30,120 bases of DNA from Bacteroidales bacterium (GTDB lineage Bacteria > Bacteroidota > Bacteroidia > Bacteroidales > FEN-979), in NCBI GenBank assembly GCA_023231065.1, contig JALNWE010000033.1:1-30120 (forward strand), given 5' to 3'. Of the stretch, positions 15,759 to 23,872 are shown one piece after another. The notes under the pieces were generated by a model, which worked only from the letters and a program-made list of their open reading frames with translations, had not been told where the DNA came from and did no database searches. A program made the position numbers and the translations under genes. Numbering within the stretch: position 1 is the stretch's first letter; the number at the start of each line of letters is the position of its first letter.

Positions 15759-16075
15759 AACCCTTATCCTTTTTGATCGTACAATAAAAATAATTGGGAA
15801 ATATTGGTTTATTTAAAATCATTCTTTTATTTTTGCAACCTGAAAAACAACTTTTATTAAGTTGCTTTGCTTCAGGGGACTATATAATTCAATCCATGAC
15901 CGTACTGCTTTATGAACGGTTAACCGGTGAAAAAGCTCATTGAAGCAGAGAACTTTATATTTTAATTATACAAACTAAAACATTTTATATTATATTTGCT
16001 AAATCAGTAACATATTCACTTATATTTATCAACGATTAATCAGTAAACAATATCTTAAACCAAAACTTCACTGTC
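15759..16075 (+). other. 317-base AT-rich intergenic region, long leader of the OmpA/TPR gene
   Basis: No gene is seen here. It carries a good promoter (15804-15835), a second -7 match TATATTTG at 15991-15998 without a matching -33 box, and nested inverted repeats just after the first promoter: CCTGAA (15839-15844) with TTCAGG (15871-15876), and inside it CAACTT (15848-15853) with AAGTTG (15859-15864). GCAAC (15835-15839) could instead pair with GTTGC (15861-15865). The remainder is AT-rich with no open frame of interest. Confidence 0.5.
15804..15835 (+). promoter_or_regulatory. Candidate promoter of the OmpA/TPR outer-membrane protein gene
   Basis: TTGG (15804-15807), 20 bases, TATTTTTG (15828-15835) matches the Bacteroidota promoter pattern with a perfect -7 box. 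It would give a leader of about 230 bases. An alternative -7 box (15991-15998) would give about 70 bases. Confidence 0.5.
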
Positions 16076-18619
16076 ATGAAAAAATTCTATCAAATCGTGC
16101 AAAAGGTACTTATTGTCATGCTTATGGCAATAGTCCCATTAGCATCCTTTGCACAGGACAAAACAAAGGATCAGAAGGCCAGAAACACCGCCCCGTCCTA
16201 TAACTATTGGTCAATCGGCGTCTTTGGCGGCGTCACACAATTCAACGGGGACCTCTCCAAAAATCTATGGATCAACCTGGGTGAAAACAGTATTGGCTAT
16301 AATGCCGGACTGGTTTTAACCAAACAATTCTCCCGCGTCATTGGTGTCCGTGGCCGTTTAGCTTATGACATGGTGCAGAGTAAGGTAGAAAATAAATTTT
16401 GCTATGATTACAAAAACGGGAAACCCGGTTATGTTTCCGAATCCTTTAAATCCACGGTTTTTGAAACTGATCTGCAGCTGACAGTTAACTGGCTCAACTG
16501 GATCCTGGGTTATAAACCGGAACGGTTGTTCTCTTCCTATGCTATCCTGGGAGTCGGCGCCGACCAAACCAAAGGATCAAAAACCGATTTGCTTCTCGCC
16601 CAGGAAACGGGTTATGTGGGGCATAAAGATAATGTCGGCAACATGGGAAATACCAGCGGAATCGGTAGCACCAACCTCGAATTAACTTTAGGTGCTGGTC
16701 TGGGGTTTGATTTTAACATCAACAAACATTGGTCCATCCCCGTTGAGTTTTACTGGAGATGGCGTGATGGCGATATCCTCGACATGACCAAAGGCGGCGC
16801 CAAAGAAATTATCAACGATATGTACAGCTCGGCTTCCGTAGGTTTGACTTACAAATTTGCCTATGCCGGCGGTGGGCTCAAGGAAATGGCCAAGAAATAT
16901 GAATTGGTCAAATACGAAGTGACGCCCCCTGTCCTTTCTGAAAAAGGCGACAGCGCAACCTTTACCGTTAAGGGCACCTTCCCGCCGAAATACTTTGCTA
17001 CCAAAGCTGCCATGTATTTCCAACCGGTCCTCACTTATCCTGGCGGTCAGACTGAATTAAAACCAGCCCATATTTATGGCGAAAAATTAAGTGGCGAAGG
17101 CACCATGATCAAATACAAAGATGGTGGCTCGTTTACTTATACCACCACCATTCCGTATAAACCCGAGATGAATACCTCGATGCTTTCGGTTGCCCCAACC
17201 ATTTATGAAGCCAAGGAAAAAGTCATGCTAAAGAAAGAGGAGATCAAGGAAAAGGTTAAGTTTATTGATCTTCCTTCACGCGACCTTGCTCCTGGCATAA
17301 TCTACACACCAACCCGCATCCTGAACGATCAGGCTCCGATCGTTGCAGATCACGGTTACCAAAAAGAAATTTTACAATCAAAAACCGGTGTGGTCTTTTT
17401 CAAAAAGAACAAATATGACCTTGACCTGAAATATGGTATCAACAAAACAGATCCTGCCAAAACAGGACTTACCGACCTTGATGCTTTCATCAAACAAGGA
17501 TGGAAAATTAAAGATATCACCATGAATGGCTGGGCTTCCCCTGAAGGTGAAGAAACCTTCAATGCCAACCTGTCAGAAAACCGTTCCAAAACCGGCCAGG
17601 CTTATATGATGGACCAGTTCAAAGAATGGGCAAAAATTGCCAATAAAGACACTAAGGACAAGAAAGCTGTTAAAGAAGCCATCGAAACTGCAGGTAAAGA
17701 TGTTAATATGGTACTCCAGCACCATGGTCCCGATTGGAATGGCTTCCTCAAAGCTGTTCAGGCCAGCAATGTGAAGGATAAAGATAAGATCCTCAATGTG
17801 ATCAACTCCAGCGCTGATCAGCTGAAGAAAGAACAGGAAATCCGCAACATGATCCTGATCTATCCTGAAATTGAAACCAACCTGCTTCCTCCGTTACGTC
17901 GCAGTGAAATCACAGCCACTTTGTACGAACCACGTCTGACCGATGCAGAAATGAGCCAATATGCAGTTTCAAATCCTGAAAAACTCAAGGTTGAAGAAAT
18001 CCTGTATGCCGCTACGCTCACCAATGATAACAATACCAAGGTGACCATCACTGAAAATGCCGTGAAACAATTCCCGAATAACTGGAAAGTTTTGAACAAT
18101 GCCGCTGCTGCCGAAATCAACAAAGGAAACTTTGTCCGCGCTGCTGAACTTCTCGGAAATGCACAAAAAATTGCCCCCAATAACGGCATGATCGAAAACA
18201 ACATCGGCGTTGTTGCAGCCCATCAAAAAGACCTGAAGAAAGCTGAATCACAATTCAAAAAAGCAGCTTCCCTGGGCGAAAATACCAACTACAACCTGGG
18301 TATCCTCATGATCCCGAAAGGTGATTATCCGAAAGCCCTGACCTTATTAGGCAATGCAAAATGTAATTACAACCTTGGCCTTGCCCAATTGGTATCAGGT
18401 AATAACAGCGCTGCCGAAGCAACCCTTAAATGTGCCCCGCAAACACCCGAAACCTTCTACCTGCTGGCTATCGTTGGCGCCCGTACCAACAACACCAAAA
18501 TGTTGTACGACAACCTTATGAAGGCCTGCCAGAAAGCCGACCTCAAAGCTCAGGCAAAAGGCGACCGTGAATTCTATAACTTTGCAAATACTCCGGATTT
18601 CCAGAATATTGTGAAGTAA
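16076..18619 (+). CDS. Outer-membrane barrel protein with OmpA-like and TPR regions
   Basis: 847 residues. The signal peptide ends near residue 27 (ASFAQ). Residues about 40-270 are a run of amphipathic strands typical of a small outer-membrane barrel (SIGVFGGVTQFNGD, GVRGRLAYDMV, ELTLGAGLGFDFN, ASVGLTYKFAY). A beta-rich middle part (about 280-420) precedes a divergent OmpA-like segment from about 436 (VVFFKKNKYDLD, ITMNGWASPEGEE, NLSENRSKTGQAYM), which would bind peptidoglycan. Residues about 660-780 contain TPR-like helical repeats (NWKVLNNAAAAEINKGNF, NNIGVVAAHQKDLKKAE). This architecture is common in Bacteroidales envelope proteins. It probably links outer membrane and cell wall and may support assembly. 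It is expressed alone, with its own promoter region and a strong terminator. Confidence 0.82.
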   Translation: MKKFYQIVQKVLIVMLMAIVPLASFAQDKTKDQKARNTAPSYNYWSIGVFGGVTQFNGDLSKNLWINLGENSIGYNAGLVLTKQFSRVIGVRGRLAYDMVQSKVENKFCYDYKNGKPGYVSESFKSTVFETDLQLTVNWLNWILGYKPERLFSSYAILGVGADQTKGSKTDLLLAQETGYVGHKDNVGNMGNTSGIGSTNLELTLGAGLGFDFNINKHWSIPVEFYWRWRDGDILDMTKGGAKEIINDMYSSASVGLTYKFAYAGGGLKEMAKKYELVKYEVTPPVLSEKGDSATFTVKGTFPPKYFATKAAMYFQPVLTYPGGQTELKPAHIYGEKLSGEGTMIKYKDGGSFTYTTTIPYKPEMNTSMLSVAPTIYEAKEKVMLKKEEIKEKVKFIDLPSRDLAPGIIYTPTRILNDQAPIVADHGYQKEILQSKTGVVFFKKNKYDLDLKYGINKTDPAKTGLTDLDAFIKQGWKIKDITMNGWASPEGEETFNANLSENRSKTGQAYMMDQFKEWAKIANKDTKDKKAVKEAIETAGKDVNMVLQHHGPDWNGFLKAVQASNVKDKDKILNVINSSADQLKKEQEIRNMILIYPEIETNLLPPLRRSEITATLYEPRLTDAEMSQYAVSNPEKLKVEEILYAATLTNDNNTKVTITENAVKQFPNNWKVLNNAAAAEINKGNFVRAAELLGNAQKIAPNNGMIENNIGVVAAHQKDLKKAESQFKKAASLGENTNYNLGILMIPKGDYPKALTLLGNAKCNYNLGLAQLVSGNNSAAEATLKCAPQTPETFYLLAIVGARTNNTKMLYDNLMKACQKADLKAQAKGDREFYNFANTPDFQNIVK

Positions 18620-18637
18620 CTGTTTACTGATCGTGTG

Positions 18638-18672
18638 AAGAGGGCGTCTCAAAAGGATGCCCTCTTTTTTTT
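18638..18672 (+). terminator. Intrinsic terminator after the OmpA/TPR gene
   Basis: AAGAGGGCGTC (18638-18648) pairs with GATGCCCTCTT (18656-18666), 11 pairs including one G-U, loop TCAAAAG, followed by eight T (18665-18672). It is 19 bases after the stop. This is a textbook Rho-independent terminator. Confidence 0.92.
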
Positions 18673-18778
18673 GCCTTCCATTTTTTCAACACCCTCCTGT
18701 GCATAACTCCCGCCACCCATGCAGCACAGATGATCATTATTATCTGTAATCTTGTTCCCTTCTTTGATCTTTTTCAGG

Positions 18779-19399
18779 ATGTCGGTAAAACGGTTGATCC
18801 TTTTGGTATTATTATGGGGCCTTGCCTTTACTTCTTTTAGCGGGAACGGCAATGAGGACAATACCCGGGCAGGTACAAAGGCTACCATACGGAAACCGGC
18901 GAAAATTTATCCTTCGATCATGATCATGGATCAGGGTAAAAAAGCCCCGGAACACATGGTCAGTTTCATGTTGCTCAACAATACCAGCCTCGATTCACTC
19001 TATGTGACCCGGCTGGTGAAGGCATACATTATTGAATGCCGGCGCGAAGGAGTCAACCATGACGTGGCTTTCTGCCAGATGTGCCTCGAAACGGGCTTCC
19101 TGCGGTTTACCGGTTCGGTAAGCCGGTTCCAGAACAATTTCTGCGGGTTGGGCGCTGTCAATGCCTATACGGCGGGAGATTGGTTTGATTCATTGGAAGA
19201 AGGAGTAAGGGCACATATACAACATCTCAAGGCTTATGCCAGTATTGATCCGATCGTTTCACCACCCGTCGACCGTCGCCTGAGCCGTATACGGCGCGGA
19301 ATTGTGTTCACTGTCTATGATCTCAGCGGGACCTGGGCCACCGATCCCGATTACGGAAACAAGATCGATTACCTCCTGAAAAAACTGTATCAGAACTGA
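18779..19399 (+). CDS. Exported glucosaminidase (GH73-type peptidoglycan hydrolase)
   Basis: 206 residues from ATG 18779; the earlier TTG at 18752 would add nine residues before a clean signal peptide (MSVKRLILLVLLWGLAFTSFS). The domain from about 55 matches small N-acetylglucosaminidases of the FlgJ/GH73 class: YVTRLVKAYIIECRREGVNHDVAFCQMCLETGFLRF (split across 75-110) with likely catalytic glutamate E104, then NNFCGLGAVN and a SLEEGVRAHIQHLKAYA helix. The C-terminal GTWATDPDYGNKI motif is the usual closing signature. It would cut glycan strands of peptidoglycan in the periplasm. It is encoded alone after a terminator; the next gene follows by about 80 bases. Confidence 0.85.
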   Translation: MSVKRLILLVLLWGLAFTSFSGNGNEDNTRAGTKATIRKPAKIYPSIMIMDQGKKAPEHMVSFMLLNNTSLDSLYVTRLVKAYIIECRREGVNHDVAFCQMCLETGFLRFTGSVSRFQNNFCGLGAVNAYTAGDWFDSLEEGVRAHIQHLKAYASIDPIVSPPVDRRLSRIRRGIVFTVYDLSGTWATDPDYGNKIDYLLKKLYQN

Positions 19400-19478
19400 T
19401 ACCTTCATACCGGAAATTCAACTTCCAATCCCTCTTATTAATCTTTCCCGGATATTGATTTTTTCCGATATTTGCGTC

Positions 19479-19979
19479 ATGCGAGAAGTGTTTTTACTCC
19501 TGGGTTCAAACCGGGGAAACCGCCACGAATTACTTTACAAAGCCGCTGCAATGATCGCGGCCGAAGCTGGAACGGTCCTGAACTTATCTTCAATTTATGA
19601 AACCGAACCCTGGGGTTTTACCGATCCCATCCCATTCCTGAACCAGGCTTTGGAAATCGAAACTGAACTTTCCCCCGAAAAATTGCTTGAAACCTTACTA
19701 CTAATCGAAAAAAAACTGGGAAGGATCCGTGAAGAAAACCCTGTTAATTTCCCATCCCCTGCCACTGAACGACCTGCCTATATTGGCCGGACCATTGACA
19801 TCGACATCCTGCTTTATGGTAACAAGCTGATCCTCAGTGATAGCCTTACGATCCCACACCCACGGCTACACGAAAGATTTTTTGCGTTACAGCCCCTGGC
19901 GGAAATTGCCCCCGACTTTGTACACCCCGCGATACGTAAAGACATTAAAACACTGCTGAAAATGACTATTGACTATTGA
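19479..19979 (+). CDS. folK: 2-amino-4-hydroxy-6-hydroxymethyldihydropteridine pyrophosphokinase
   Basis: 166 residues from ATG 19479; an upstream TTG at 19455 is rejected because family members begin at the VFLLLGSNRGNR strand. FolK moves pyrophosphate from ATP to the pterin in folate synthesis. Seen are LLLGSNRGNR (6-15), YETEPWGFTDPIPFLNQAL, IEKKLGRIRE, RTIDIDILLYG with the metal-binding aspartates, and IPHPRLHERFFALQPLAEIAP. The last five residues (MTIDY) and the TGA stop are encoded by the first units of a tandem heptamer array starting at 19963, so the natural C-terminus may have been altered by repeat growth. A GATATTTG close to the -7 consensus lies 5 bases before the ATG, suggesting a very short or absent leader. 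Confidence 0.95.
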   Translation: MREVFLLLGSNRGNRHELLYKAAAMIAAEAGTVLNLSSIYETEPWGFTDPIPFLNQALEIETELSPEKLLETLLLIEKKLGRIREENPVNFPSPATERPAYIGRTIDIDILLYGNKLILSDSLTIPHPRLHERFFALQPLAEIAPDFVHPAIRKDIKTLLKMTIDY

Positions 19980-20032
19980 CTATTGACCATTGACTATTGA
20001 CTATTGACTATTGACCATTGACTATTGACTAT
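19963..20032. repeat. Ten tandem heptamers, TGACTAT/TGACCAT
   Basis: Ten contiguous 7-base units fill 19963-20032. Units 4 and 8 are TGACCAT, the rest TGACTAT, so the array has a higher-order period of four units (28 bases). It supplies the folK stop codon (TGA 19977-19979) and ends 25 bases before the likely start of the kinase gene. There are no spacers, so it is not a CRISPR. Confidence 0.95.
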
Positions 20033-20057
20033 TAATTCATTGCTAATTCTGCATTCT

Positions 20058-20693
20058 TTGTATAGCTATATCGTCATCGAAGGAAATATTGGCGCGGGAA
20101 AAACATCGCTGAGCTCCCGCATGGCCGCTGAACTCAACGCTTCACTCATCCTCGAACAATTCGAAGAAAATTCCTTTCTTCCCAAATTTTACGAAGATCC
20201 GCTCCGTTATTCCTTTCCGCTGGAACTCTCTTTCCTGGCCGATCGTTACCAGCAGCTCAAAGACCATTTCAATAAACCGGATCTTTTCACCTCTTTTACC
20301 CTTGCCGATTATTTCATTTTTAAATCCCTGATCTTTGCCAGCCGCAACCTTGAATCGCTTGAATACACGCTCTATTCAAAACTCTTTGCCATCGTTTCAT
20401 CGGTTGTTCCAAAACCCGACATGATCGTCTATCTTTATCTCAACCTTGAAAACCTGAAAAGAAATATTCAGCGACGCGGACGCCCTTATGAACAAAATAT
20501 CCAGTTTGATTATTTGGATAAAATTCAATCCGGTTATCTCGATTTTCTCCGTCAGCAAAGCGATCTCAGGGTACTTCTTATCGACACCAATAACCTCGAT
20601 TTCGTCCATAATGAAGACGATTATCAATGGATCAAATGCATGATCATGATGGACTACCCAATCGGTATGCATACCCTGGAAAGAGAAAAGTGA
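20058..20693 (+). CDS. Deoxynucleoside kinase family protein
   Basis: 211 residues from TTG 20058, giving YSYIVIEGNIGAGKTSL at the N-terminus as in the family. There is no in-frame ATG nearby, and the more distant TTG at 20027-side frame start (20025) would begin inside the heptamer array. The P-loop GNIGAGKT is at residues 9-16. Further features are EQFEENSFLPKFYEDP, LELSFLADRYQQL, the D-rich TLADYFIFKS, and the LID segment RRGRPYEQNIQ with its arginines. It phosphorylates deoxynucleosides from salvage with ATP; the preferred base cannot be told. It is in the same direction as folK, separated only by the repeat array. The stop is followed within 10 bases by another interspersed repeat. Confidence 0.88.
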   Translation: MYSYIVIEGNIGAGKTSLSSRMAAELNASLILEQFEENSFLPKFYEDPLRYSFPLELSFLADRYQQLKDHFNKPDLFTSFTLADYFIFKSLIFASRNLESLEYTLYSKLFAIVSSVVPKPDMIVYLYLNLENLKRNIQRRGRPYEQNIQFDYLDKIQSGYLDFLRQQSDLRVLLIDTNNLDFVHNEDDYQWIKCMIMMDYPIGMHTLEREK

Positions 20694-20703
20694 TGCTGAA
20701 TGC

Positions 20704-20845
20704 TGGGATGGGAGATGGGTGATAAGAGATGGGAGATGGAAGATGGAAGGTGGATGCCGGAGACCGGATTCCCCCTTCTCCTTGAGGAGAAGGGTTTGGG
20801 GATGAGGTGGATACTGGGCCAGGGGATGAGGTGGGTATTTGTAAC
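20704..20845. repeat. Composite interspersed repeat (modules C-D-A-B-B')
   Basis: Between the kinase gene and sppA. Module C is seven purine heptamers (GGAGATG type, 20704-20752). Module D is GATGCCGGAGACCGGATTCC (20752-20771). Module A is a palindrome of CCCTTCTCCT (20773-20782) and AGGAGAAGGG (20785-20794). Module B is GGGGATGAGGTGGATACTGG (20798-20817), with a second copy, GGGGATGAGGTGGGTAT, from 20821. The same modules in the same circular order appear elsewhere in the window, including inside mutS2. Confidence 0.85.
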
Positions 20846-20915
20846 TATATATGATTTTCATCGTCAAACGGAACAATGAGCCAACTCCTAAAAGTCAATT
20901 GTATTTAGGTTTAGT

Positions 20916-20923
20916 TATCTTTG
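20916..20923 (+). promoter_or_regulatory. Candidate -7 element for sppA
   Basis: TATCTTTG fits TAnnTTTG exactly and lies 22 bases before the sppA ATG. The only TTG upstream (20899-20901) is 14 bases away, shorter than the usual 19-21, so the -33 element is poor. Confidence 0.4.
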
Positions 20924-20945
20924 TTAGAAATCAAATCCTTGTTTT

Positions 20946-22706
20946 ATGAAACAGTTCTTCAAATTCATGTTTGCCAGCATGCTGGGAACATTGATCCTTC
21001 TTGTGATCGTCTCATTGATCACCTTTGGCGTTGTGGCCGGGATCGTCGCCATGGCCACCCAAAATGAAGTCGCGATTTCTAAAAATACCGTCATCCTTGC
21101 ACGGTTCAACAAAGAGATTGCCGATCGTTCTACCAAAAGTAAGATAATGATGGGCTATTCCGGTCCTGAGAAAACCACTGGTCTTAACGAGATCCTCGAT
21201 AACCTTAAGAAAGCCAGGAAGGACGACAATATAGCCGGGATTTACCTTGATCTGAGCGATATTCCCGCCGGAATTTCCACGGTGGATGAGATCCGCGAAG
21301 GCATCCTCGATTTTAAAAAATCGGGAAAATTCGTCTGGGCCTATAGCGAGGTCTATTCGCAGAAGGCTTATTACCTGGCCACCGCTGCAGATAAGATCTT
21401 CCTGAACCCCCAGGGGACCATCGATTTCAAAGGGCTTTCATCAGAGACCATTTTCATAAAAGGACTGCTTGAAAAACTGGATATTAAAATGCAGATCATC
21501 CGTCATGGGAAATTCAAAGCGGCCACCGAACCTCTTTTCCTGGATAAAATGAGTCCTGAAAACCGCAAACAAATCACCGAACTCATCAGCGATATATGGG
21601 GAACAATGATCACTGGAATTGGCGAATCGCGGAAAATCGGAAACGAGGAACTGAACCGGATCGCCGACAGTCTGAAGATCCGGACAGCCAGCGATGCCCT
21701 GAAATATTCACTGGTTGACCAGTTGACTTACAAAGATGAATTGATCAGCGAGTTAAAGAAAAAGCTGGCCATCGGTGAAAAGACAAAGATCCAGTTTGTT
21801 TCCATGGATGACTATAATGCTGTTCCCGGGAAGAAAAAAACGGGTACCCCTAAGGATAAAATTGCAGTGGTCTATGCCAGCGGATCCATTGCAGGCGGCG
21901 AAGGCGATGATCAAAGCATCGGTTCGGAGAGAATCTCCAAAGCCATCCGGAAAGCCCGTGAAGACGACAACGTAAAAGCCATCGTCTTCCGCATCAATTC
22001 CGGCGGTGGTAGCGCTCTTGCCAGCGATGTGATATGGCGCGAGATCGATCTTGCCCGCCAGGTTAAACCAGTGGTAGCCTCTCTTGGTGACGTTGCCGCC
22101 AGCGGGGGATACTATATCGCCTGCGCTGCTACAAAAATTATGGCCGACCCTACTTCCATTACCGGTTCTATCGGTGTTTTCGGCGTTATTCCCAATATGC
22201 AGGGGCTCTTTTCGAAAAAACTGGGGATTACCTTCGACCAGGCTATGACCAATAAAAACGGTGATTACATCCCGGTCACAAAACCCCTTACTCCTTACCA
22301 GACTTTGTTGATCCAGCGCGAGGTTGATCATATCTATGATGTTTTCACCGGAAAAGTGGCAGCAGGAAGAAAGCTTACCCAGCCCGCTGTTGACAGCATA
22401 GGACAAGGCAGGATCTGGAGTGGCGCCGATGCCAAAACCATTGGCCTGATCGACGATTTCGGCGGCCTTACCAAAGCCGTGGAAATGGCTGCCGGTCTGG
22501 CTAAAACCAAAGATTACCGCCTGATCTCCCTCCCCGAACAAAAAGAATGGTTCGAAGAACTGATCGACCAGATTACCGGTAATGAACCGACCGCAAAACT
22601 CAAACAAGTCCTGGGCGAAGATTATCAATACTATCAATATATTAAAGAGATCAGGGAAATGAAAGGCATCCAGGCCAGAATGCTTTTTGAGATGAAACTG
22701 CAATAA
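20946..22706 (+). CDS. sppA: Signal peptide peptidase SppA, 67K type
   Basis: 586 residues. An N-terminal membrane helix (about 8-35) anchors a tandem-domain serine protease of the long SppA type. The catalytic Ser/Lys dyad can be assigned: K191 in GKFKAATEP in the first half and S386 in GDVAASGGYYIACAA in the second. Other family motifs are YLDLSDIPAG, SEVYSQKAYYLA, FRINSGGGSALASD and ITGSIGVFGVIPNMQGLF. It degrades signal peptides left in the membrane after export. It converges on the dihydroorotate-dehydrogenase-like gene; heptamer repeats begin 4 bases after its stop. No partner gene points to a special role. Confidence 0.95.
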   Translation: MKQFFKFMFASMLGTLILLVIVSLITFGVVAGIVAMATQNEVAISKNTVILARFNKEIADRSTKSKIMMGYSGPEKTTGLNEILDNLKKARKDDNIAGIYLDLSDIPAGISTVDEIREGILDFKKSGKFVWAYSEVYSQKAYYLATAADKIFLNPQGTIDFKGLSSETIFIKGLLEKLDIKMQIIRHGKFKAATEPLFLDKMSPENRKQITELISDIWGTMITGIGESRKIGNEELNRIADSLKIRTASDALKYSLVDQLTYKDELISELKKKLAIGEKTKIQFVSMDDYNAVPGKKKTGTPKDKIAVVYASGSIAGGEGDDQSIGSERISKAIRKAREDDNVKAIVFRINSGGGSALASDVIWREIDLARQVKPVVASLGDVAASGGYYIACAATKIMADPTSITGSIGVFGVIPNMQGLFSKKLGITFDQAMTNKNGDYIPVTKPLTPYQTLLIQREVDHIYDVFTGKVAAGRKLTQPAVDSIGQGRIWSGADAKTIGLIDDFGGLTKAVEMAAGLAKTKDYRLISLPEQKEWFEELIDQITGNEPTAKLKQVLGEDYQYYQYIKEIREMKGIQARMLFEMKLQ

Positions 22707-22710
22707 AAAG

Positions 22711-22833
22711 GATGGGAGATTTGAGATAAGCCAGAAAACGTCCTTTGTTCAGGTTTTATGTGTTTTAATAACTGAAGCGATAAACTCTATCCCCCATCCC
22801 CCATTCCTTATCCCTCATCCTTTATCCCCCATC
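22711..22833. repeat. Inverted heptamer repeats between convergent genes
   Basis: Purine heptamers GATGGGA, GATTTGA and a partial GATAAG (22711-22730) are followed after a 56-base unique gap by pyrimidine heptamers: CTATCCC, CCATCCC, CCATTCC, TTATCCC, TCATCCT and TTATCCC (22787-22828). The second block contains the stop codon (22815-22817) and last codons of the minus-strand gene. On the minus strand this block has four G-runs of three or more. Confidence 0.8.
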
Positions 22834-23807
22834 AAAACATCAATATACTGTGCACGGCGGTATGCAAAAGGATCTTTCAGTTGCTTTCTGGAGAGCTTGC
22901 CGTGGAAAGCATCAACAGTATCAAACTTTTTCTGATCCATCCAGGCTTCAAGTTCGTCCAGGATCTTTCGGACCTGACTGATCCCGTTTTTGTAAATCGT
23001 ACTGACAACCTGCACGCAGTCAGCGCCACAGAGGATCATTTTTGCCACATCATGACCGGTAAAGATCCCGGTATTGGCGCACAGGGAACCCCTGATCTCA
23101 CCATATAATAATCCGATATAACGCTGTGGAAGACGGTTATCCTCTTCATGACTGAGATGATCATAAGGAAAATGATGTTCCAGCTTCTCCAGATCAATGT
23201 CGGGCTGAAACATCCGGTTGAATAAAACAAATCCGTCAACGCCGGCGTAATACATGTTTTGTACCACCATCAACACATTCGTGTAAAAAGGGCTGAGCTT
23301 TACACTCACCGGGATCCGGACATTTTTTCTGACTTCAGTGACGACATCGACCTGCTCATTGATGATCGCCTTGCCGTCGCGTTTGAAATCGCCCGGAACC
23401 GCGTAAAAATTGAGCTCCAATGCCTTGACGCCCGTGTCTTCTAATTGCCTGGCATAATCGATCCAGGTTTCATCGCAGGTACAGTTTAAACTGGCTATCA
23501 CCGGAATGGCCACCGCATTCACTACGGTCCGTAAATGGCTGAGATGCTCTCTCGGACCGGCATGTTCAATGTCGGGAAAAAGACGGATCATCTCGGCATG
23601 ACGCTCATTGTATTGATTCAGCTCCTCGTTAAGTTGCAACCGCTCCAGCTCTATCTGCTCTTCGAAAAGTGTTTTGTAAACAATAGCAGCAGCGCCTGCA
23701 TCCTCCATTTTTTTACAGTTGTCTACACCCGTAACCAGGTTGTTTGCACCTATCACCACAGGGTTCCTGAGCTGAAGCCCCATGAATTTTGTCGCTAAAT
23801 CTGCCAT
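22815..23807 (-). CDS. Dihydroorotate dehydrogenase-like flavoprotein
   Basis: 330 residues with a TIM-barrel of the dihydroorotate dehydrogenase/PreA class: LRNPVVIGANNLV (13-25), AIPVIASLNC (100-109), then IPVSVKLSPFYTN, VDGFVLFNR, and the phosphate-binding end GIFTGHDVAKMILCGADCVQVVSTIYKNG. True dihydroorotate dehydrogenases have a cysteine or serine base near N-x-S-C-P-N. Here that place reads ELNFYAVPGD (131-140), so the usual active-site cysteine is missing and pyrimidine synthesis is doubtful. It lies 140 bases downstream of nifJ on the same strand, so a redox role linked to that enzyme is possible. The last residues (GDKG) and stop are made by heptamer repeat. The function is not known. 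Confidence 0.82.
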   Translation of the reverse strand: MADLATKFMGLQLRNPVVIGANNLVTGVDNCKKMEDAGAAAIVYKTLFEEQIELERLQLNEELNQYNERHAEMIRLFPDIEHAGPREHLSHLRTVVNAVAIPVIASLNCTCDETWIDYARQLEDTGVKALELNFYAVPGDFKRDGKAIINEQVDVVTEVRKNVRIPVSVKLSPFYTNVLMVVQNMYYAGVDGFVLFNRMFQPDIDLEKLEHHFPYDHLSHEEDNRLPQRYIGLLYGEIRGSLCANTGIFTGHDVAKMILCGADCVQVVSTIYKNGISQVRKILDELEAWMDQKKFDTVDAFHGKLSRKQLKDPFAYRRAQYIDVLMGDKG

Positions 23808-23833
23808 ACAACGTGAAATTTAATTCGTTGGAA

Positions 23834-23841
23834 CAAATATA
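23834..23841 (-). promoter_or_regulatory. Candidate -7 element for the dehydrogenase-like gene
   Basis: TATATTTG on the minus strand (CAAATATA on the plus strand) matches TAnnTTTG, 26 bases before the ATG at 23807. No convincing -33 box is seen at the usual spacing, which here would fall in the adjacent repeat. Confidence 0.4.
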
Positions 23842-23872
23842 AGCGTTTTCAGATAAGAAAAAAGAAACCAGA

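Noticed and set aside
15759..16075. Possible small gene in the 317-base gap
   Set aside because: No open frame with a credible start or protein-like composition; the stretch is better explained as a leader.
19963..20032. Heptamer array considered as a CRISPR
   Set aside because: Units are 7 bases and contiguous, with no spacers and no cas genes.
20704..20845. Composite repeat considered as an insertion sequence
   Set aside because: There is no transposase frame, no terminal inverted repeats at the outer ends and no obvious target duplication.
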